The translations under genes and the position numbers were made by a program. Below, one piece after another: positions 33,438 through 42,816 of a DNA stretch of 64,000 bases. Origin of the DNA: Streptomyces klenkii. Lineage in GTDB: Bacteria; Actinomycetota; Actinomycetes; Streptomycetales; Streptomycetaceae. Each line of letters opens with the position of its first letter. Positions within the stretch are counted from its first letter, which is position 1. The stretch spans positions 558,001 to 622,000 of the forward strand of contig NZ_RBAM01000003.1 of assembly GCF_003626645.1 (NCBI RefSeq), given 5' to 3'. Under the pieces are notes generated by a model that searched no databases, was not told where the DNA came from, and was given only the letters and a program-made list of their open reading frames with translations.

Positions 33438-34073
33438 ATGAACCCAGCGCGCGACCCCGCACCCGAGTCCGCCCCCTCGTCCGCTGACTCCGGTGGCTCC
33501 GGCACCGGCACCGGCAGCGCCTTCGGGCCCCTCGGCTTCCAGCTCGTCCTGCTGCGGCGGATGGCCGACCACCAGCCCGGTCTCGTCGAGGACGCCCTGC
33601 GCGAGCTCGGCGCCGGCAAGGCGGAGATGCGGGAGGCCAACCGCCGCTGGCAGGCCATGCTGCGGGCGCCCGGGCGGCGCGGGGCCGGGCCGCGCTACCG
33701 CTCGGTGCTCGGCCCGCCCGAGGCCACCGGCGAGCGCCGCATCGGCGACCTGACCTTCGAGTCGTCGGCATGGCGGCTGCCGCTCTGGCCGGACCTGCGG
33801 TTCGAGGTGCTGGCGGCGCCCGGCGGGGCCGTGTGGAACGAGTGGCTGGTCCGCGCGCCCGGAGCGCCCGGCCCCGAGCTGCGCACCGTAGAAGACCTGC
33901 GGCCCTGGTCGTGCACGGTGGACGAGGTGGCGCGCGCCTTCGCGCCCGCCCGCCCCCTGGAGGGCACGGCCCCCACCCGCTGGCGGCTCGCGTTCACCGC
34001 GCCGGACGCCGCCGGGAAGCGCCGGGAGTACGTGGTCGAGTTCACGTGGGGACTTCTTCAGCGGTTCGTCTAG
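33438..34073 (+). CDS. Conserved hypothetical protein
   Basis: 211 residues, soluble. A Ser/Gly/Pro-rich N-terminus (about 30 residues) is followed by a compact domain: FQLVLLRRMADHQPGLVEDA, then several Trp-containing strands (WRLPLWPDLRFEVLAAPGG; WRLAFTAPDAAGKRREYVVE). I do not recognise the family. It is divergent from the ABC operon, with a 93-nt gap. Codon usage is that of the neighbours, so it is a real gene. Confidence 0.6.
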   Translation: MNPARDPAPESAPSSADSGGSGTGTGSAFGPLGFQLVLLRRMADHQPGLVEDALRELGAGKAEMREANRRWQAMLRAPGRRGAGPRYRSVLGPPEATGERRIGDLTFESSAWRLPLWPDLRFEVLAAPGGAVWNEWLVRAPGAPGPELRTVEDLRPWSCTVDEVARAFAPARPLEGTAPTRWRLAFTAPDAAGKRREYVVEFTWGLLQRFV

Positions 34074-34197
34074 AACCGCCGGTCCGCCCGGGACGAACAG
34101 TCAGTGCGGCGCAGTGATTCAAACCTGAACGTTCCTCATCCTTTGGAGGGAGACAGAACTGGCCGTTCACCCGAGGCCCCGGGCACCGGCCGGTCCC

Positions 34198-34203
34198 TAG
34201 CGT
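34198..34203 (+). promoter_or_regulatory. -10 box of the sortase gene
   Basis: TAGCGT in the context CCTAGCGTGG, 45 nt before the sortase ATG. No good -35 is seen. Confidence 0.4.
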
Positions 34204-34248
34204 GGACGGGTACCAGCGACCGGATCCCCCACACCGGACGGACACCCC

Positions 34249-34836
34249 ATGCCTCTGCCCCGCAGGCCCTCTTCCGTACCCGCCCTCATAGCGGCCCTGA
34301 TCCTGCCCGTCGCGCTCGTCGCCGCCCTGCTCACCACCTGCTCGTCCGGCACGGCGGACAGCACGGCGGCCAGTGGCACCCCGGCCTCGGCCGAGGAGCC
34401 GGCCCGCCTCTCCATCCCCTCCATCGGCGTGGACAGCGCGCTGCTGCGCCTCGCCAAGAACGGCGACGGCACCGTGGAGGTGCCGCCGCCGGAGAAGGGC
34501 ATGACGGCCGGCTGGTACACGGGCGGGGCGGCGCCCGGCGAGCCCGGAGCCGCCGTCGTGATCGGCCACGACGACACCCGCGAGGGCCGTGCCGTCTTCC
34601 ACGACCTGGAGAAGCTGGACGAGGGGGAGGTCATCGACGTCCGGCGCGGGGACGGCAAGCTGCTGCGCTTCTCCGTCACCGGCAAGGAGACGGCCGACAA
34701 GTCCGCCTTTCCGGCGCGGAAGGTCTACGGACCGACCGAGGAGCGGGCGCTGCGGCTGGTCACCTGCGCGGGCGGCCCCGACGCCGACGGGCACCCGGTG
34801 AAGAACCTCATCGTCTACGCGACCCTGAAGCCGTAA
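34249..34836 (+). CDS. Class F sortase
   Basis: 195-residue cell-surface transpeptidase homologue. N-terminal membrane segment about residues 11-30 ending in TTCSSG (borderline lipobox). The sortase barrel has His107 (VVIGHDD) and Cys173 (LRLVTCAGG). The Arg expected near the C-terminus (YRDN in the family) is missing: the segment reads HPVKNLIVYA, with Lys next to that position. Either Lys substitutes or activity is reduced. The last codons form the first unit of the tandem array that follows the gene. Confidence 0.82.
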   Translation: MPLPRRPSSVPALIAALILPVALVAALLTTCSSGTADSTAASGTPASAEEPARLSIPSIGVDSALLRLAKNGDGTVEVPPPEKGMTAGWYTGGAAPGEPGAAVVIGHDDTREGRAVFHDLEKLDEGEVIDVRRGDGKLLRFSVTGKETADKSAFPARKVYGPTEERALRLVTCAGGPDADGHPVKNLIVYATLKP

Positions 34837-35034
34837 ACCACGCCTGCGCGGCCCTGAAGCCGTGATCACGTCCACGCGACCCTGACGCTGTGACCACGTC
34901 TACGCGACCCTGACGCCGTGACCACGCCTGCGCGGCCCTGAAGCCGTGATCACGTCCACGCGACCCTGACGCTGTGACCACGTCTACGCGACCCTGACGC
35001 CGTGACCACCTCTGCGCGGCCCTGACGTCGTGAC
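34813..35034 (+). repeat. 28-bp tandem array with an 84-bp higher-order repeat
   Basis: Eight units: one inside the sortase 3' end (34813-34841, 29 nt), then 28-nt units starting at 34842, 34870, 34898, 34926, 34954 and 34982, plus a partial degenerate unit at 35010. Three unit types recur as A-B-C-A-B-C, so 34842-34925 and 34926-35009 are identical 84-mers. Units keep the core ACGCGACCCTGA and the ending GTGACCAC or GTGATCAC. The array derives from the last seven sortase codons. It fills the gap before the convergent OsmC gene. Confidence 0.9.
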
Positions 35035-35067
35035 GCGGGCCGCGCAGACGCGCGGGAGCGGGAGGGG

Positions 35068-35493
35068 TCAGGCCAGCTCGGCCGTCAGCGTGATCGTCGT
35101 CCCCGTGAGGGCCTGGCTGACGGGGCAGTTCTTCTTGGCGCCCTCGGCGGCCTCCTGGAAGGCCGCGGCGTCCAGCCCCGGCACCTCGCCGCGGACGGTG
35201 AGGTGAATGCCGGTGATGCCCTCGCCCGGCTGGAACGTGACGTCGGCCTTGGTCTCCAGGCGGGTGGGCGGGGTGCCCGCGCCCGTCAGGCCGTGCGAGA
35301 GGGCCATGGAGAAGCAGCTGGAGTGCGCGGCCGCGATGAGCTCCTCCGGGCTGGTCTTGCCGTTGGCCTGCTCGGCGCGCGACGGCCACGACACCGGCTG
35401 CGAGCCGATGCCGGACGAGTCGAAGCTGACGGTGCCGCTGCCCTTGAGCAGCTCACCTTCCCAGACGGTGTGCGCGGTGCGGGTGGTAGCCAC
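35068..35493 (-). CDS. OsmC-family peroxiredoxin
   Basis: 141-residue thiol peroxidase of the OsmC/Ohr family. Peroxidatic Cys in AAAHSSCFSMALSH (about residue 60), resolving Cys in KKNCPVSQAL (about 123), and catalytic Glu in SPEELIAAAH. Probably detoxifies organic hydroperoxides. Monocistronic; ribosome site GGAGGACG upstream of the ATG. Confidence 0.92.
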   Translation of the reverse strand: MATTRTAHTVWEGELLKGSGTVSFDSSGIGSQPVSWPSRAEQANGKTSPEELIAAAHSSCFSMALSHGLTGAGTPPTRLETKADVTFQPGEGITGIHLTVRGEVPGLDAAAFQEAAEGAKKNCPVSQALTGTTITLTAELA

Positions 35494-35566
35494 GGATACG
35501 TCCTCCAGTCACTGCTCGGTTACGAGGATCAAAGCTTATGGGCAGGCCCCGGGCGGAGGCCCCGTG

Positions 35567-36163
35567 TCACGCCGACCGCACGTTCCAGGCCACGAGCGCG
35601 GGCCGCCCGTGCTCGGTGCCGATCCGGCTGACGGTCGCGGTGTCGAGCCGGAAGAGCGCGCCCGCGGCGGGCGGCAGGCCGAGCCTGCGGGCGGTCAGGA
35701 CGCGCAGGAAGTGCCCGTGCGCGACGAGGACCACGTCCCCGCCACCGGCCTCCAGCAGGGGGACCACGCGGGCCAGCACCCGGTCGGCGCGCGCGCCGAC
35801 CTGCGCGGGCGTCTCGCCCGGGTGCTCCGGCGGCCCGGGGACGACGCCGTCGTCCCACAGGTACCAGCCGGGGCGGGTGCGGTGGATCTCCTCGGTGGTG
35901 ACGCCCTCGTAGCCGCCGTAGTCCCACTCGTGGAGGTCCGGGTCGGTCTCGGCGCCCTCCAGCCCGGCGAGCTCGGCCGTCCGCAGGGCCCGCTTCATCG
36001 GGCTCACCAGGACCTTCCCCGGCGTACTGCCGGCGAGCAGCGGCCGCAGGGCCTCCGCCTGCCGCTCGCCGCGGCCGGTCAGGGCCACGTCCGTGAAGCC
36101 GGTGTGGCGGCCGTCGCGGCTCCACTCCGTCTCGCCGTGCCGGATCAGCAGCAGCTCACTCAC
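35567..36163 (-). CDS. Histidine phosphatase family protein
   Basis: 198-residue phosphatase of the phosphoglycerate-mutase-like superfamily. RHGE motif with phospho-acceptor His9, WSRDGRHTGFTDVALTGRG, second His in VLVAHGHFLRVL. Similar proteins are broad acid phosphatases or act on sugar phosphates. Overlaps the thioredoxin gene by 8 nt, so the two are translationally coupled. Confidence 0.88.
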   Translation of the reverse strand: MSELLLIRHGETEWSRDGRHTGFTDVALTGRGERQAEALRPLLAGSTPGKVLVSPMKRALRTAELAGLEGAETDPDLHEWDYGGYEGVTTEEIHRTRPGWYLWDDGVVPGPPEHPGETPAQVGARADRVLARVVPLLEAGGGDVVLVAHGHFLRVLTARRLGLPPAAGALFRLDTATVSRIGTEHGRPALVAWNVRSA

Positions 36164-36572
36164 CGGAGGGCTGTCCCTCGCCCTGCGCCGCCGGCTGCCC
36201 GGCCTTGGCCTGCTCCTCGGCGACGGAGGCGCGCACCTCGTCCATGTCGAGCCCCCGGGCCTGCCGGATGACGTCCTCCAGCGCGGCCTCGGGCAGCGCG
36301 CCCGGCTGCGCGAACACCGCGATGTTGTCCCGCACGATCATCAGCGTCGGGATCGAGCGGATGTCGAAGGCGGCGGCCAGCTCGGGCTGGGCCTCGGTGT
36401 CGACCTTGGCGAAGACCAGGTCGCCGTGGCGCTCCGCGGCCGCGTCGTAGACGGGCGCGAACTGCCGGCAGGGGCCGCACCACGACGCCCAGAAGTCGAT
36501 GAGCACGAATCCGCTGCCGGAGACGATCTCGTCGAAGTTGTCCTTGGTGAGCTCCACCGTGCTGCTGCTCAT
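36156..36572 (-). CDS. trxA: Thioredoxin with acidic C-terminal extension
   Basis: 138-residue disulfide reductase. Active site WCGPC (Cys32, Cys35), cis-Pro in RSIPTLMIV. The fold ends near residue 107; a further 30 residues (DMDEVRASVAEEQAKAGQ and Gly/Pro/Gln-rich tail) are extra. Whether it is the main thioredoxin cannot be told: no thioredoxin reductase is nearby. The 258-nt gap upstream holds its promoter region plus the hairpin at 36744-36789. Confidence 0.9.
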   Translation of the reverse strand: MSSSTVELTKDNFDEIVSGSGFVLIDFWASWCGPCRQFAPVYDAAAERHGDLVFAKVDTEAQPELAAAFDIRSIPTLMIVRDNIAVFAQPGALPEAALEDVIRQARGLDMDEVRASVAEEQAKAGQPAAQGEGQPSGE

Positions 36573-36743
36573 GCGTCGCTACCTGCTTCCGCTGTGGCGT
36601 CGGGTGACCGTCGTAACCGGCCCAGCAGCGCCAACAGGATGACGCCGGGCCGTATTCCGCCGCATACCCGTGCGAGGACGGGGCAGGCGGTCCGCGTGGC
36701 GGGACGTGGCCGAAGCCGGGCGGTCCCCCGGCCCCGCACAGCG

Positions 36744-36789
36744 CGAAGCCCCGCCGGGCCGGGCGGGTGCCGGGCCGGGCGGGGCTTCG
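36744..36789. terminator. Hairpin downstream of the CAU tRNA
   Basis: 12-bp stem CGAAGCCCCGCC / GGCGGGGCTTCG with a 22-nt GC-rich loop, 41 nt downstream of the tRNA 3' end (minus strand). AAAA follows on the plus strand. Confidence 0.6.
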
Positions 36790-36830
36790 AAAACGCAGGT
36801 CGCATCGTTTCTGCTGCGACGTCGCGAAAG

Positions 36831-36904
36831 TGGGGCGGGTGGGACTCGAACCCACGGCCGACGGATTATGAGTCCGCTGCTCTAACCGGCTGAGCTACCG
36901 CCCC
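36831..36904 (-). tRNA. tRNA with CAU anticodon (Met elongator, or Ile2)
   Basis: 74-nt cloverleaf: acceptor GGGGCGG pairs with CCGCCCC, D arm TAGCTCAGCCGGTTAGAGC, anticodon loop CTCATAA, T arm GTGGGTTCGAGTCCCAC, discriminator A. CCA is not encoded. A CAU anticodon outside the initiator structure (the first base pair is matched) means elongator Met or lysidine-modified Ile2; sequence alone does not settle this, though Met is the more usual annotation. Confidence 0.9.
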
Positions 36905-37060
36905 GTTCACGGCGCGTCGCGCACATCTGTGCGCGCCGTCTGCCGCAGCATAGCCGCTCATACGATCTGCTGCCCCTGAGGGGGCGTATTGCGTGACCTA
37001 CCTGACCATGAGGACTTCGATCACGGCGGGACGGTTCCCTCCGGAAGGCATCCGGATACG

Positions 37061-37084
37061 AAAAAGGACCCCCGAAGGGGTCCT
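37061..37084 (-). terminator. Intrinsic terminator of the tRNA-Asn pair
   Basis: Minus strand: stem AGGACCCC-TTCG-GGGGTCCT followed by a run of five T (plus-strand AAAAA at 37061-37065), 11 nt downstream of the second tRNA-Asn. It is the only classical T-tract terminator I saw in the window. Confidence 0.92.
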
Positions 37085-37094
37085 CGATCGCTTG

Positions 37095-37167
37095 CTCCTC
37101 CGACTGGACTCGAACCAGTAACCTGCCGGTTAACAGCCGGCTGCTCTGCCAATTGAGCTACAGAGGA
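37095..37167 (-). tRNA. tRNA-Asn (GUU), downstream copy
   Basis: 73 nt; acceptor TCCTCTG with CGGAGGA (one G-T pair), anticodon loop CTGTTAA, T arm ACTGGTTCGAGTCCAGT, discriminator G, no encoded CCA. It follows the other copy by 5 nt and is identical outside the acceptor stem. Confidence 0.97.
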
Positions 37168-37172
37168 TCGCG

Positions 37173-37245
37173 CTCCCCCGACTGGACTCGAACCAGTAAC
37201 CTGCCGGTTAACAGCCGGCTGCTCTGCCAATTGAGCTACAGGGGA
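37173..37245 (-). tRNA. tRNA-Asn (GUU), upstream copy
   Basis: 73 nt; acceptor TCCCCTG with CGGGGGA, otherwise identical to the downstream copy, anticodon GUU. The pair is transcribed together and ends at the terminator at 37061-37084. Confidence 0.97.
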
Positions 37246-37440
37246 CTGCTGCGTTTGCCTCGAATGCCCTTCCGACCGGTCTTCCGGGCGGCGGGCGCTC
37301 GCTGCGAGACATACATTAGCGCAAGCAGGGGGGTGCTCCGCCAATCGGTACCCCGGGAGTGACCTTCGCACCCGGCGGGTAGGCGGCGACCACGGTGCGA
37401 CGACCAGGTGTCCGAGGGATCCGAGGAAGGGTGGAGCGGG

Positions 37441-37728
37441 ATGCGCTACCGGCTGACGTTCATGTTGGGAGCAGCCGTCGGATACGTCCTGGGGGCGCGG
37501 GCCGGCCGGGACCGGTACGAACAGCTGCGCAAGGGGGCCCGGCAGATCGCGCAGAACCCCGCCGTGCGCAACACCGTCGAGTCCGCCGCGCAGAACGGCC
37601 GGGCGCTGGCCTCCCGGGCCCTGTCCAAGGCGGGCGAGCGGATGCCGGAGTCCGTGGCCGAGCGGGTGCGGTCGCTGCGCGAGCGGGGCCAGGGCGCCGA
37701 GGACGACTGGGGCACCAGCAACACCTGA
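37441..37728 (+). CDS. Small YtxH-like membrane-associated protein
   Basis: 95 residues: one short N-terminal membrane helix with glycine-zipper features (LTFMLGAAVGYVLGARAGRD), then a long amphipathic helix (QLRKGARQIAQNPAVRNTVE) and an acidic tail. Matches YtxH-type proteins of unknown function that coat the inner face of the membrane. ATG 37441 has GGTGGAG nearby; an upstream in-frame start at 37408 lacks one. Confidence 0.75.
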   Translation: MRYRLTFMLGAAVGYVLGARAGRDRYEQLRKGARQIAQNPAVRNTVESAAQNGRALASRALSKAGERMPESVAERVRSLRERGQGAEDDWGTSNT

Positions 37729-37896
37729 CCCGGCCGCCGGGCCGGCCGTTCGGTCCCCTTCTCCCGACCTGTCCCGGCATGCCCCCGCCCCGGTCACACC
37801 CGTCCCGGTGGTTCACTCCTGACCCGGTCCGGCGGCGGGGCGGCTAACACCCCTCCGGGGCACGGAGCATGCCCCGGGGTTTGGCATCATCTCGGC

Positions 37897-39324
37897 ATGG
37901 GCATAGTCGCGGGCTTGGACAGTTCCACCGAGAGCACACGGATCGTCGTCTGCGATACGGACACGGGTGCCGTGCTCCGGCAGGGGTACGCCCCTCATCC
38001 GCACACCGAAGGCGACCCCCAGGCCTGGCTGATCTCCCTGGGCGAGGCCGCCGCCGGCGGGCTCCTGGAGGGCGTCCAGGCCATCGGGGTGTCCGCGCAG
38101 CAGCACGGGCTGCTCGCGCTGGACGCCGGCGGGGTGCTCGTACGGCCCGCGATGCTCGGCAACGACAAGCGGATGCAGCCCTCCGCCGCCGACCTGACCG
38201 ACGCGCTCGGCGGCCGGGCCGCGTGGGCGCAGGCCGTCGGCTCCGTGCCGCAGCCCGGCCAGATGGTCGCCAAGCTGCGCTGGCTCGCCCGCAACGAGCC
38301 CGAGTCCGCCCAGCGCATCGCCGCCCTGCTCCAGCCGCACGACTGGCTCGTGTGGCAGCTCCTGGGCCGCCCGCTGCGGCGCACGACCGACCGCGGCGAC
38401 GCCTCCGGCACCGGCCTGTGGTCGGCCGCGACCGGCTCCTGGCGGCCGGACCTGGTGGAACTCGCCCTGGGCCGCCAGGCGGTGCTCCCCGACGTCCTCG
38501 CGCCCGCCGAGCCCGCCGGGCACACCCCCGAGGGGCTGCTGATCTCCGCGGGCACGGGCGAGACCATGGCCGCGGCCTTCGGGCTGGGCGTGGGGCCGGG
38601 CGACGCGGTGATCTCGCTCGGGGCCTCGGGCTCGGTCTTCGCCGTGCACCACGAAGCCCTCGTCGACGACTCCGGCACGATCACGTCCCTCGCCGACGCG
38701 ACCGGCATGCACCTGCCCGTGGTGCACACCCTCAACGCCGTGCGCGTGCTGCGCGGCACCGCGGAGCTGCTGGGCACGGACCTCCCCGGCCTGTCGGAGC
38801 TGGCCCTGGCGTCGTCCCCCGGCTCGTCCGGGCTCGTGCTGCTGCCGTACCTGGAGGGCGAGCGGACCCCGCACCTGCCGCACACGGCGGGCACCCTCGC
38901 GGGCCTGCGGCGCGAGAGCATGAAGCGCGAGCACCTGGCGCGGGCCGCATTCGAGGGCATGCTGTGCGGGCTGACGGACGCCCTCGACGTGCTGCGCACG
39001 CGCGGGGTGCAGGTGCGGCGGGTGTTCCTGCTGGGGCCCGCGGCGGAGCTGCCCGCCGTGCAGGCGATCGCTCCGGCGCTGTTCGGCACGCAGATCGTCG
39101 TGCCGCAGCCGGCGGACTACGCGGCCCTGGGCGCGGCCCGGCAGGCGGCCTGGGCGCTGGGCGTCCAGCAGGGGGTGCTGGCGCCCCACGAGCCGCCCAT
39201 GTGGCCCGCAGCCGCCGGTCAGGCGTTCGATCCGGGTGAGGACCTCGCCGTCGGGCAGGCGGTGCGGCAGCAGTACGCCGCCGTGCGGGAGCAGACCCAC
39301 CCGGGAGCGCTCCAGGCCGGCTGA
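37897..39324 (+). CDS. FGGY-family carbohydrate kinase, xylulokinase-like
   Basis: 475-residue sugar kinase. FGGY_N: VAGLDSSTESTRIVV phosphate motif and GVSAQQHGLLALD (Gln-Gln-His as in xylulokinase); FGGY_C: ISLGASGSVFAV and FEGMLCGLTDALDVLR. Phosphorylates a ketose, most probably D-xylulose. No isomerase or sugar transporter is adjacent, so the pathway is not evident from context. A GC hairpin-prone stretch lies upstream at 37848-37880. Confidence 0.87.
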   Translation: MGIVAGLDSSTESTRIVVCDTDTGAVLRQGYAPHPHTEGDPQAWLISLGEAAAGGLLEGVQAIGVSAQQHGLLALDAGGVLVRPAMLGNDKRMQPSAADLTDALGGRAAWAQAVGSVPQPGQMVAKLRWLARNEPESAQRIAALLQPHDWLVWQLLGRPLRRTTDRGDASGTGLWSAATGSWRPDLVELALGRQAVLPDVLAPAEPAGHTPEGLLISAGTGETMAAAFGLGVGPGDAVISLGASGSVFAVHHEALVDDSGTITSLADATGMHLPVVHTLNAVRVLRGTAELLGTDLPGLSELALASSPGSSGLVLLPYLEGERTPHLPHTAGTLAGLRRESMKREHLARAAFEGMLCGLTDALDVLRTRGVQVRRVFLLGPAAELPAVQAIAPALFGTQIVVPQPADYAALGAARQAAWALGVQQGVLAPHEPPMWPAAAGQAFDPGEDLAVGQAVRQQYAAVREQTHPGALQAG

Positions 39325-39346
39325 CCGGGCCGGTCCGGCGGCCGCC

Positions 39347-40504
<1,158 letters not shown>

Positions 40505-40793
40505 GGGGGCGACCTCCAAAGTGATCGCTGCCGGTTCGGGGCGGCATGCGCCGGAGGGGCGGCAGCGGCCTGGCCGCCGGCCGTCCCGGGGATCAGGAGC
40601 GGCTTCGCGAAGGGTTCCGAGTTCCGGGTCCGAGCGGCCGGGCCTGCCGCGTCCGAGGACTCAGGCACCGCCCACCAGTGTGGGGTACGACGCGGGCCCG
40701 CCACGAGGGGCTTGCGGGCACTTTCTGAGTCCGTTCCGTGACCGGGGGTTACGACCTCCGCTTCGTGAGGGTCACTCGCCGTCGCGGCGGAAT
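40505..40793. other. Gap between hrdA and dnaG (no gene seen)
   Basis: About 290 nt upstream of hrdA with no plausible coding frame on codon-bias grounds. It must hold the hrdA promoter, but I find no convincing -10/-35 pair. A dnaG-side hairpin borders it at 40794-40811. Confidence 0.5.
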
Positions 40794-40811
40794 GAAGGGC
40801 ATGCGCCCTTC
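40794..40811. terminator. Hairpin after dnaG
   Basis: Stem GAAGGGC/GCCCTTC with loop ATGC, 10 nt downstream of the dnaG stop on the minus strand. Confidence 0.55.
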
Positions 40812-40821
40812 GGGGCGGGCC

Positions 40822-42777
40822 CTACAGCGCCGCCGCGCCCCGGTCCTTCAGGGAACGCGCGTACTGCTCCAGCACCCACAGTTCGTTCTGCACGGCAGCG
40901 AGGTGCTCCGGGTCCGGGCGGCTACCCAGGCGGATCAGGCTGCCCTGGACCTCCTGGATGCGGCGCTCTACGGCGCGCAGCCGGACCTGGACGAGCTGGA
41001 TACCCGCGTAGACCTCGTCCACGTTCTTGTGCCGGATCGCCTCGACGGCCAGCTCCGTGATCATCGCCCGGACGGTGTCGTCGGGGGCGGCGTCCCGGAC
41101 GCGCGTGAGGTAGTCGGCGGGGGCGCCGGTGACGCCGCCCGCCTCCTCGACGGCGCGCCGCACGGCCACGTAGGGCGCGGCGGTGAACTCGTCCTCGCCG
41201 TACGCGTCGAAGGCCGGGGCGACCAGCTCGGGCCGCTGGAGGGCGAGCTTGAGGAGCTCGCGCTCGGTGAGGGCGACGGGGCTGCGCAGGTTGAGCGCGG
41301 GCCCGCGGACGGCCTGCGGCCCGCCGACCCGGTGGTGGGCGAGCCCCGCCGCGGGCCCGGTGGGGCTCGCGGCGGGCCCGGGGGCCGACGACGCGCCGGC
41401 CCGGCCGGCGGAGCGCTGCTGGGGGCCGCCGCGCTCCCCGCGCTCGCGCGCCCAGCGAGCCAGCTGCCCGACGCGCATGACGACGAACTGGGTGTCGAGG
41501 ATGCCCAGCAGGCCGGCGAGCCGGACGGCGTACTGGTGCCGGATGGAGCCGTCCTTGATGTTCGCCACGATGGGGGCAGCCTCCTCCAGAGCGGCGGCCT
41601 GGCCCTCGGGATCCTCGACGGTGTGCCGGGCGACCACGGAACGGATCGCGAACTCGAAGAGAGGGGTGCTCTCCTCGACCAGTCGCCGTACGGCGTCGTC
41701 ACCGTCGGCGAGACGGAGCTCGCACGGATCCATCCCGCCGGGGCTGACAGCGATCTTGGTGCTCGCCGCGAACTTCTGGTCGTCCTCGAAGGCCCGCAGG
41801 GCCGCGCGCTGCCCGGCGGCGTCACCATCGAAGGTAAAGATCACCTTCGCGCCGGAGTTGTCCATCAGGAGCCGGCGGAGGATCTTGATGTGGTCGCCGG
41901 CGAAGGCGGTGCCGCAGGTGGCGATGGCGGTGGTGACGCCGGCCAGGTGGCAGGCCATGACGTCGGTGTAGCCCTCGACGACGACGGCGCGGCTGGTCTT
42001 GGCGATGTCCTTCTTCGCGAGGTCGATGCCGTAGAGGACGTGCGACTTGCGGTAGAGGGGGGTCTCGGGGGTGTTGAGGTACTTGGGGCCGTTGTCGTCG
42101 TCGCGGAGCTTGCGCGCGCCGAAGCCGACGACCTCGCCGGTGATGTCGCGGATGGGCCACATCAGGCGGCCGCGGAAGCGGTCGATGGGGCGGCCGCCGC
42201 GGCTCTCCTGGGCGAGGCCGGAGAGGATCAGCTCCTTGTCGCTGAAGCCCTTGCCGCGCAGGAAGCGGGTGAGGTGGTCCCAGCCCGCGGGGCTGTAGCC
42301 GACGCTGAAGTGGGCCGCGGCGTCCTGGCCGAAGCCGCGGCTCGCGAGGAACTGCCGGCCGATCTCCGCCTCGGGGCTGTCGAGCTGCTCGACGTAGAAC
42401 TTCGCGGCGTGCTTGTGGGCCTCGACGAGGCGGATGCGCTCGCCCTGCTGGCGGCCCGGGGTGTAGCCGCCCTCCTCGTAGCGCAGGGTGATGCCGGCCT
42501 GGGCGGCCAGCCGCTCGATCGTCTCGGCGAAGGAGAGGTGGTCGATCTTCATGACGAAGTCGACGGTGTCCCCGCCCTCCTGGCAGCCGAAGCAGTAGAA
42601 GAGGCCCTTGGCCGGGCTGACCTGGAAGGACGGGGACTTCTCGTCGTGGAAGGGGCACAGGCCCTTGAGGTTGCCGCCGCCCGCGTTGCGCAGCTGGAGG
42701 TACTCGGACACGACGGCGTCGATCGGGACCGCGTCCCGAACCGCCTTCACGTCGTCATCGTTGATCCGTCCTGCCAC
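40822..42777 (-). CDS. dnaG: DNA primase
   Basis: Synthesises RNA primers at the replication fork, 651 residues. CHC2 zinc ribbon with Cys41, His44, Cys62, Cys65; catalytic N-terminal core and TOPRIM domain (VVEGYTDVMACH; VIFTFDGDAAGQRAALRA); C-terminal DnaB-binding helical part after an Ala/Gly/Pro linker (about 455-490). GTG start: the -10 TAGAAT (minus strand, 42784-42789) ends 6 nt upstream, so the message appears leaderless. Confidence 0.97.
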   Translation of the reverse strand: MAGRINDDDVKAVRDAVPIDAVVSEYLQLRNAGGGNLKGLCPFHDEKSPSFQVSPAKGLFYCFGCQEGGDTVDFVMKIDHLSFAETIERLAAQAGITLRYEEGGYTPGRQQGERIRLVEAHKHAAKFYVEQLDSPEAEIGRQFLASRGFGQDAAAHFSVGYSPAGWDHLTRFLRGKGFSDKELILSGLAQESRGGRPIDRFRGRLMWPIRDITGEVVGFGARKLRDDDNGPKYLNTPETPLYRKSHVLYGIDLAKKDIAKTSRAVVVEGYTDVMACHLAGVTTAIATCGTAFAGDHIKILRRLLMDNSGAKVIFTFDGDAAGQRAALRAFEDDQKFAASTKIAVSPGGMDPCELRLADGDDAVRRLVEESTPLFEFAIRSVVARHTVEDPEGQAAALEEAAPIVANIKDGSIRHQYAVRLAGLLGILDTQFVVMRVGQLARWARERGERGGPQQRSAGRAGASSAPGPAASPTGPAAGLAHHRVGGPQAVRGPALNLRSPVALTERELLKLALQRPELVAPAFDAYGEDEFTAAPYVAVRRAVEEAGGVTGAPADYLTRVRDAAPDDTVRAMITELAVEAIRHKNVDEVYAGIQLVQVRLRAVERRIQEVQGSLIRLGSRPDPEHLAAVQNELWVLEQYARSLKDRGAAAL

Positions 42778-42783
42778 GCCTGA

Positions 42784-42789
42784 ATTCTA
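42784..42789 (-). promoter_or_regulatory. -10 box of a leaderless dnaG promoter
   Basis: TAGAAT on the minus strand, 6 nt before the GTG start of dnaG; no ribosome site exists in between. Confidence 0.65.
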
Positions 42790-42816
42790 CGGGCGGGGGC
42801 GGCCGGCGCGGACCGG

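Noticed and set aside
34842..35009. Repeat array considered as CRISPR
   Set aside because: Units are contiguous 28-mers without spacers and derive from the sortase 3' end; no cas genes are present.
37095..37245. Tandem tRNA-Asn genes as an integration (att) site
   Set aside because: No integrase or direct repeat of the tRNA 3' end was seen around them; the duplication explains the repeat.
40738..42783. Very long open frame antisense to dnaG
   Set aside because: A by-product of GC-rich codon bias on the opposite strand; no ribosome site, no recognisable domain, and dnaG is certain.
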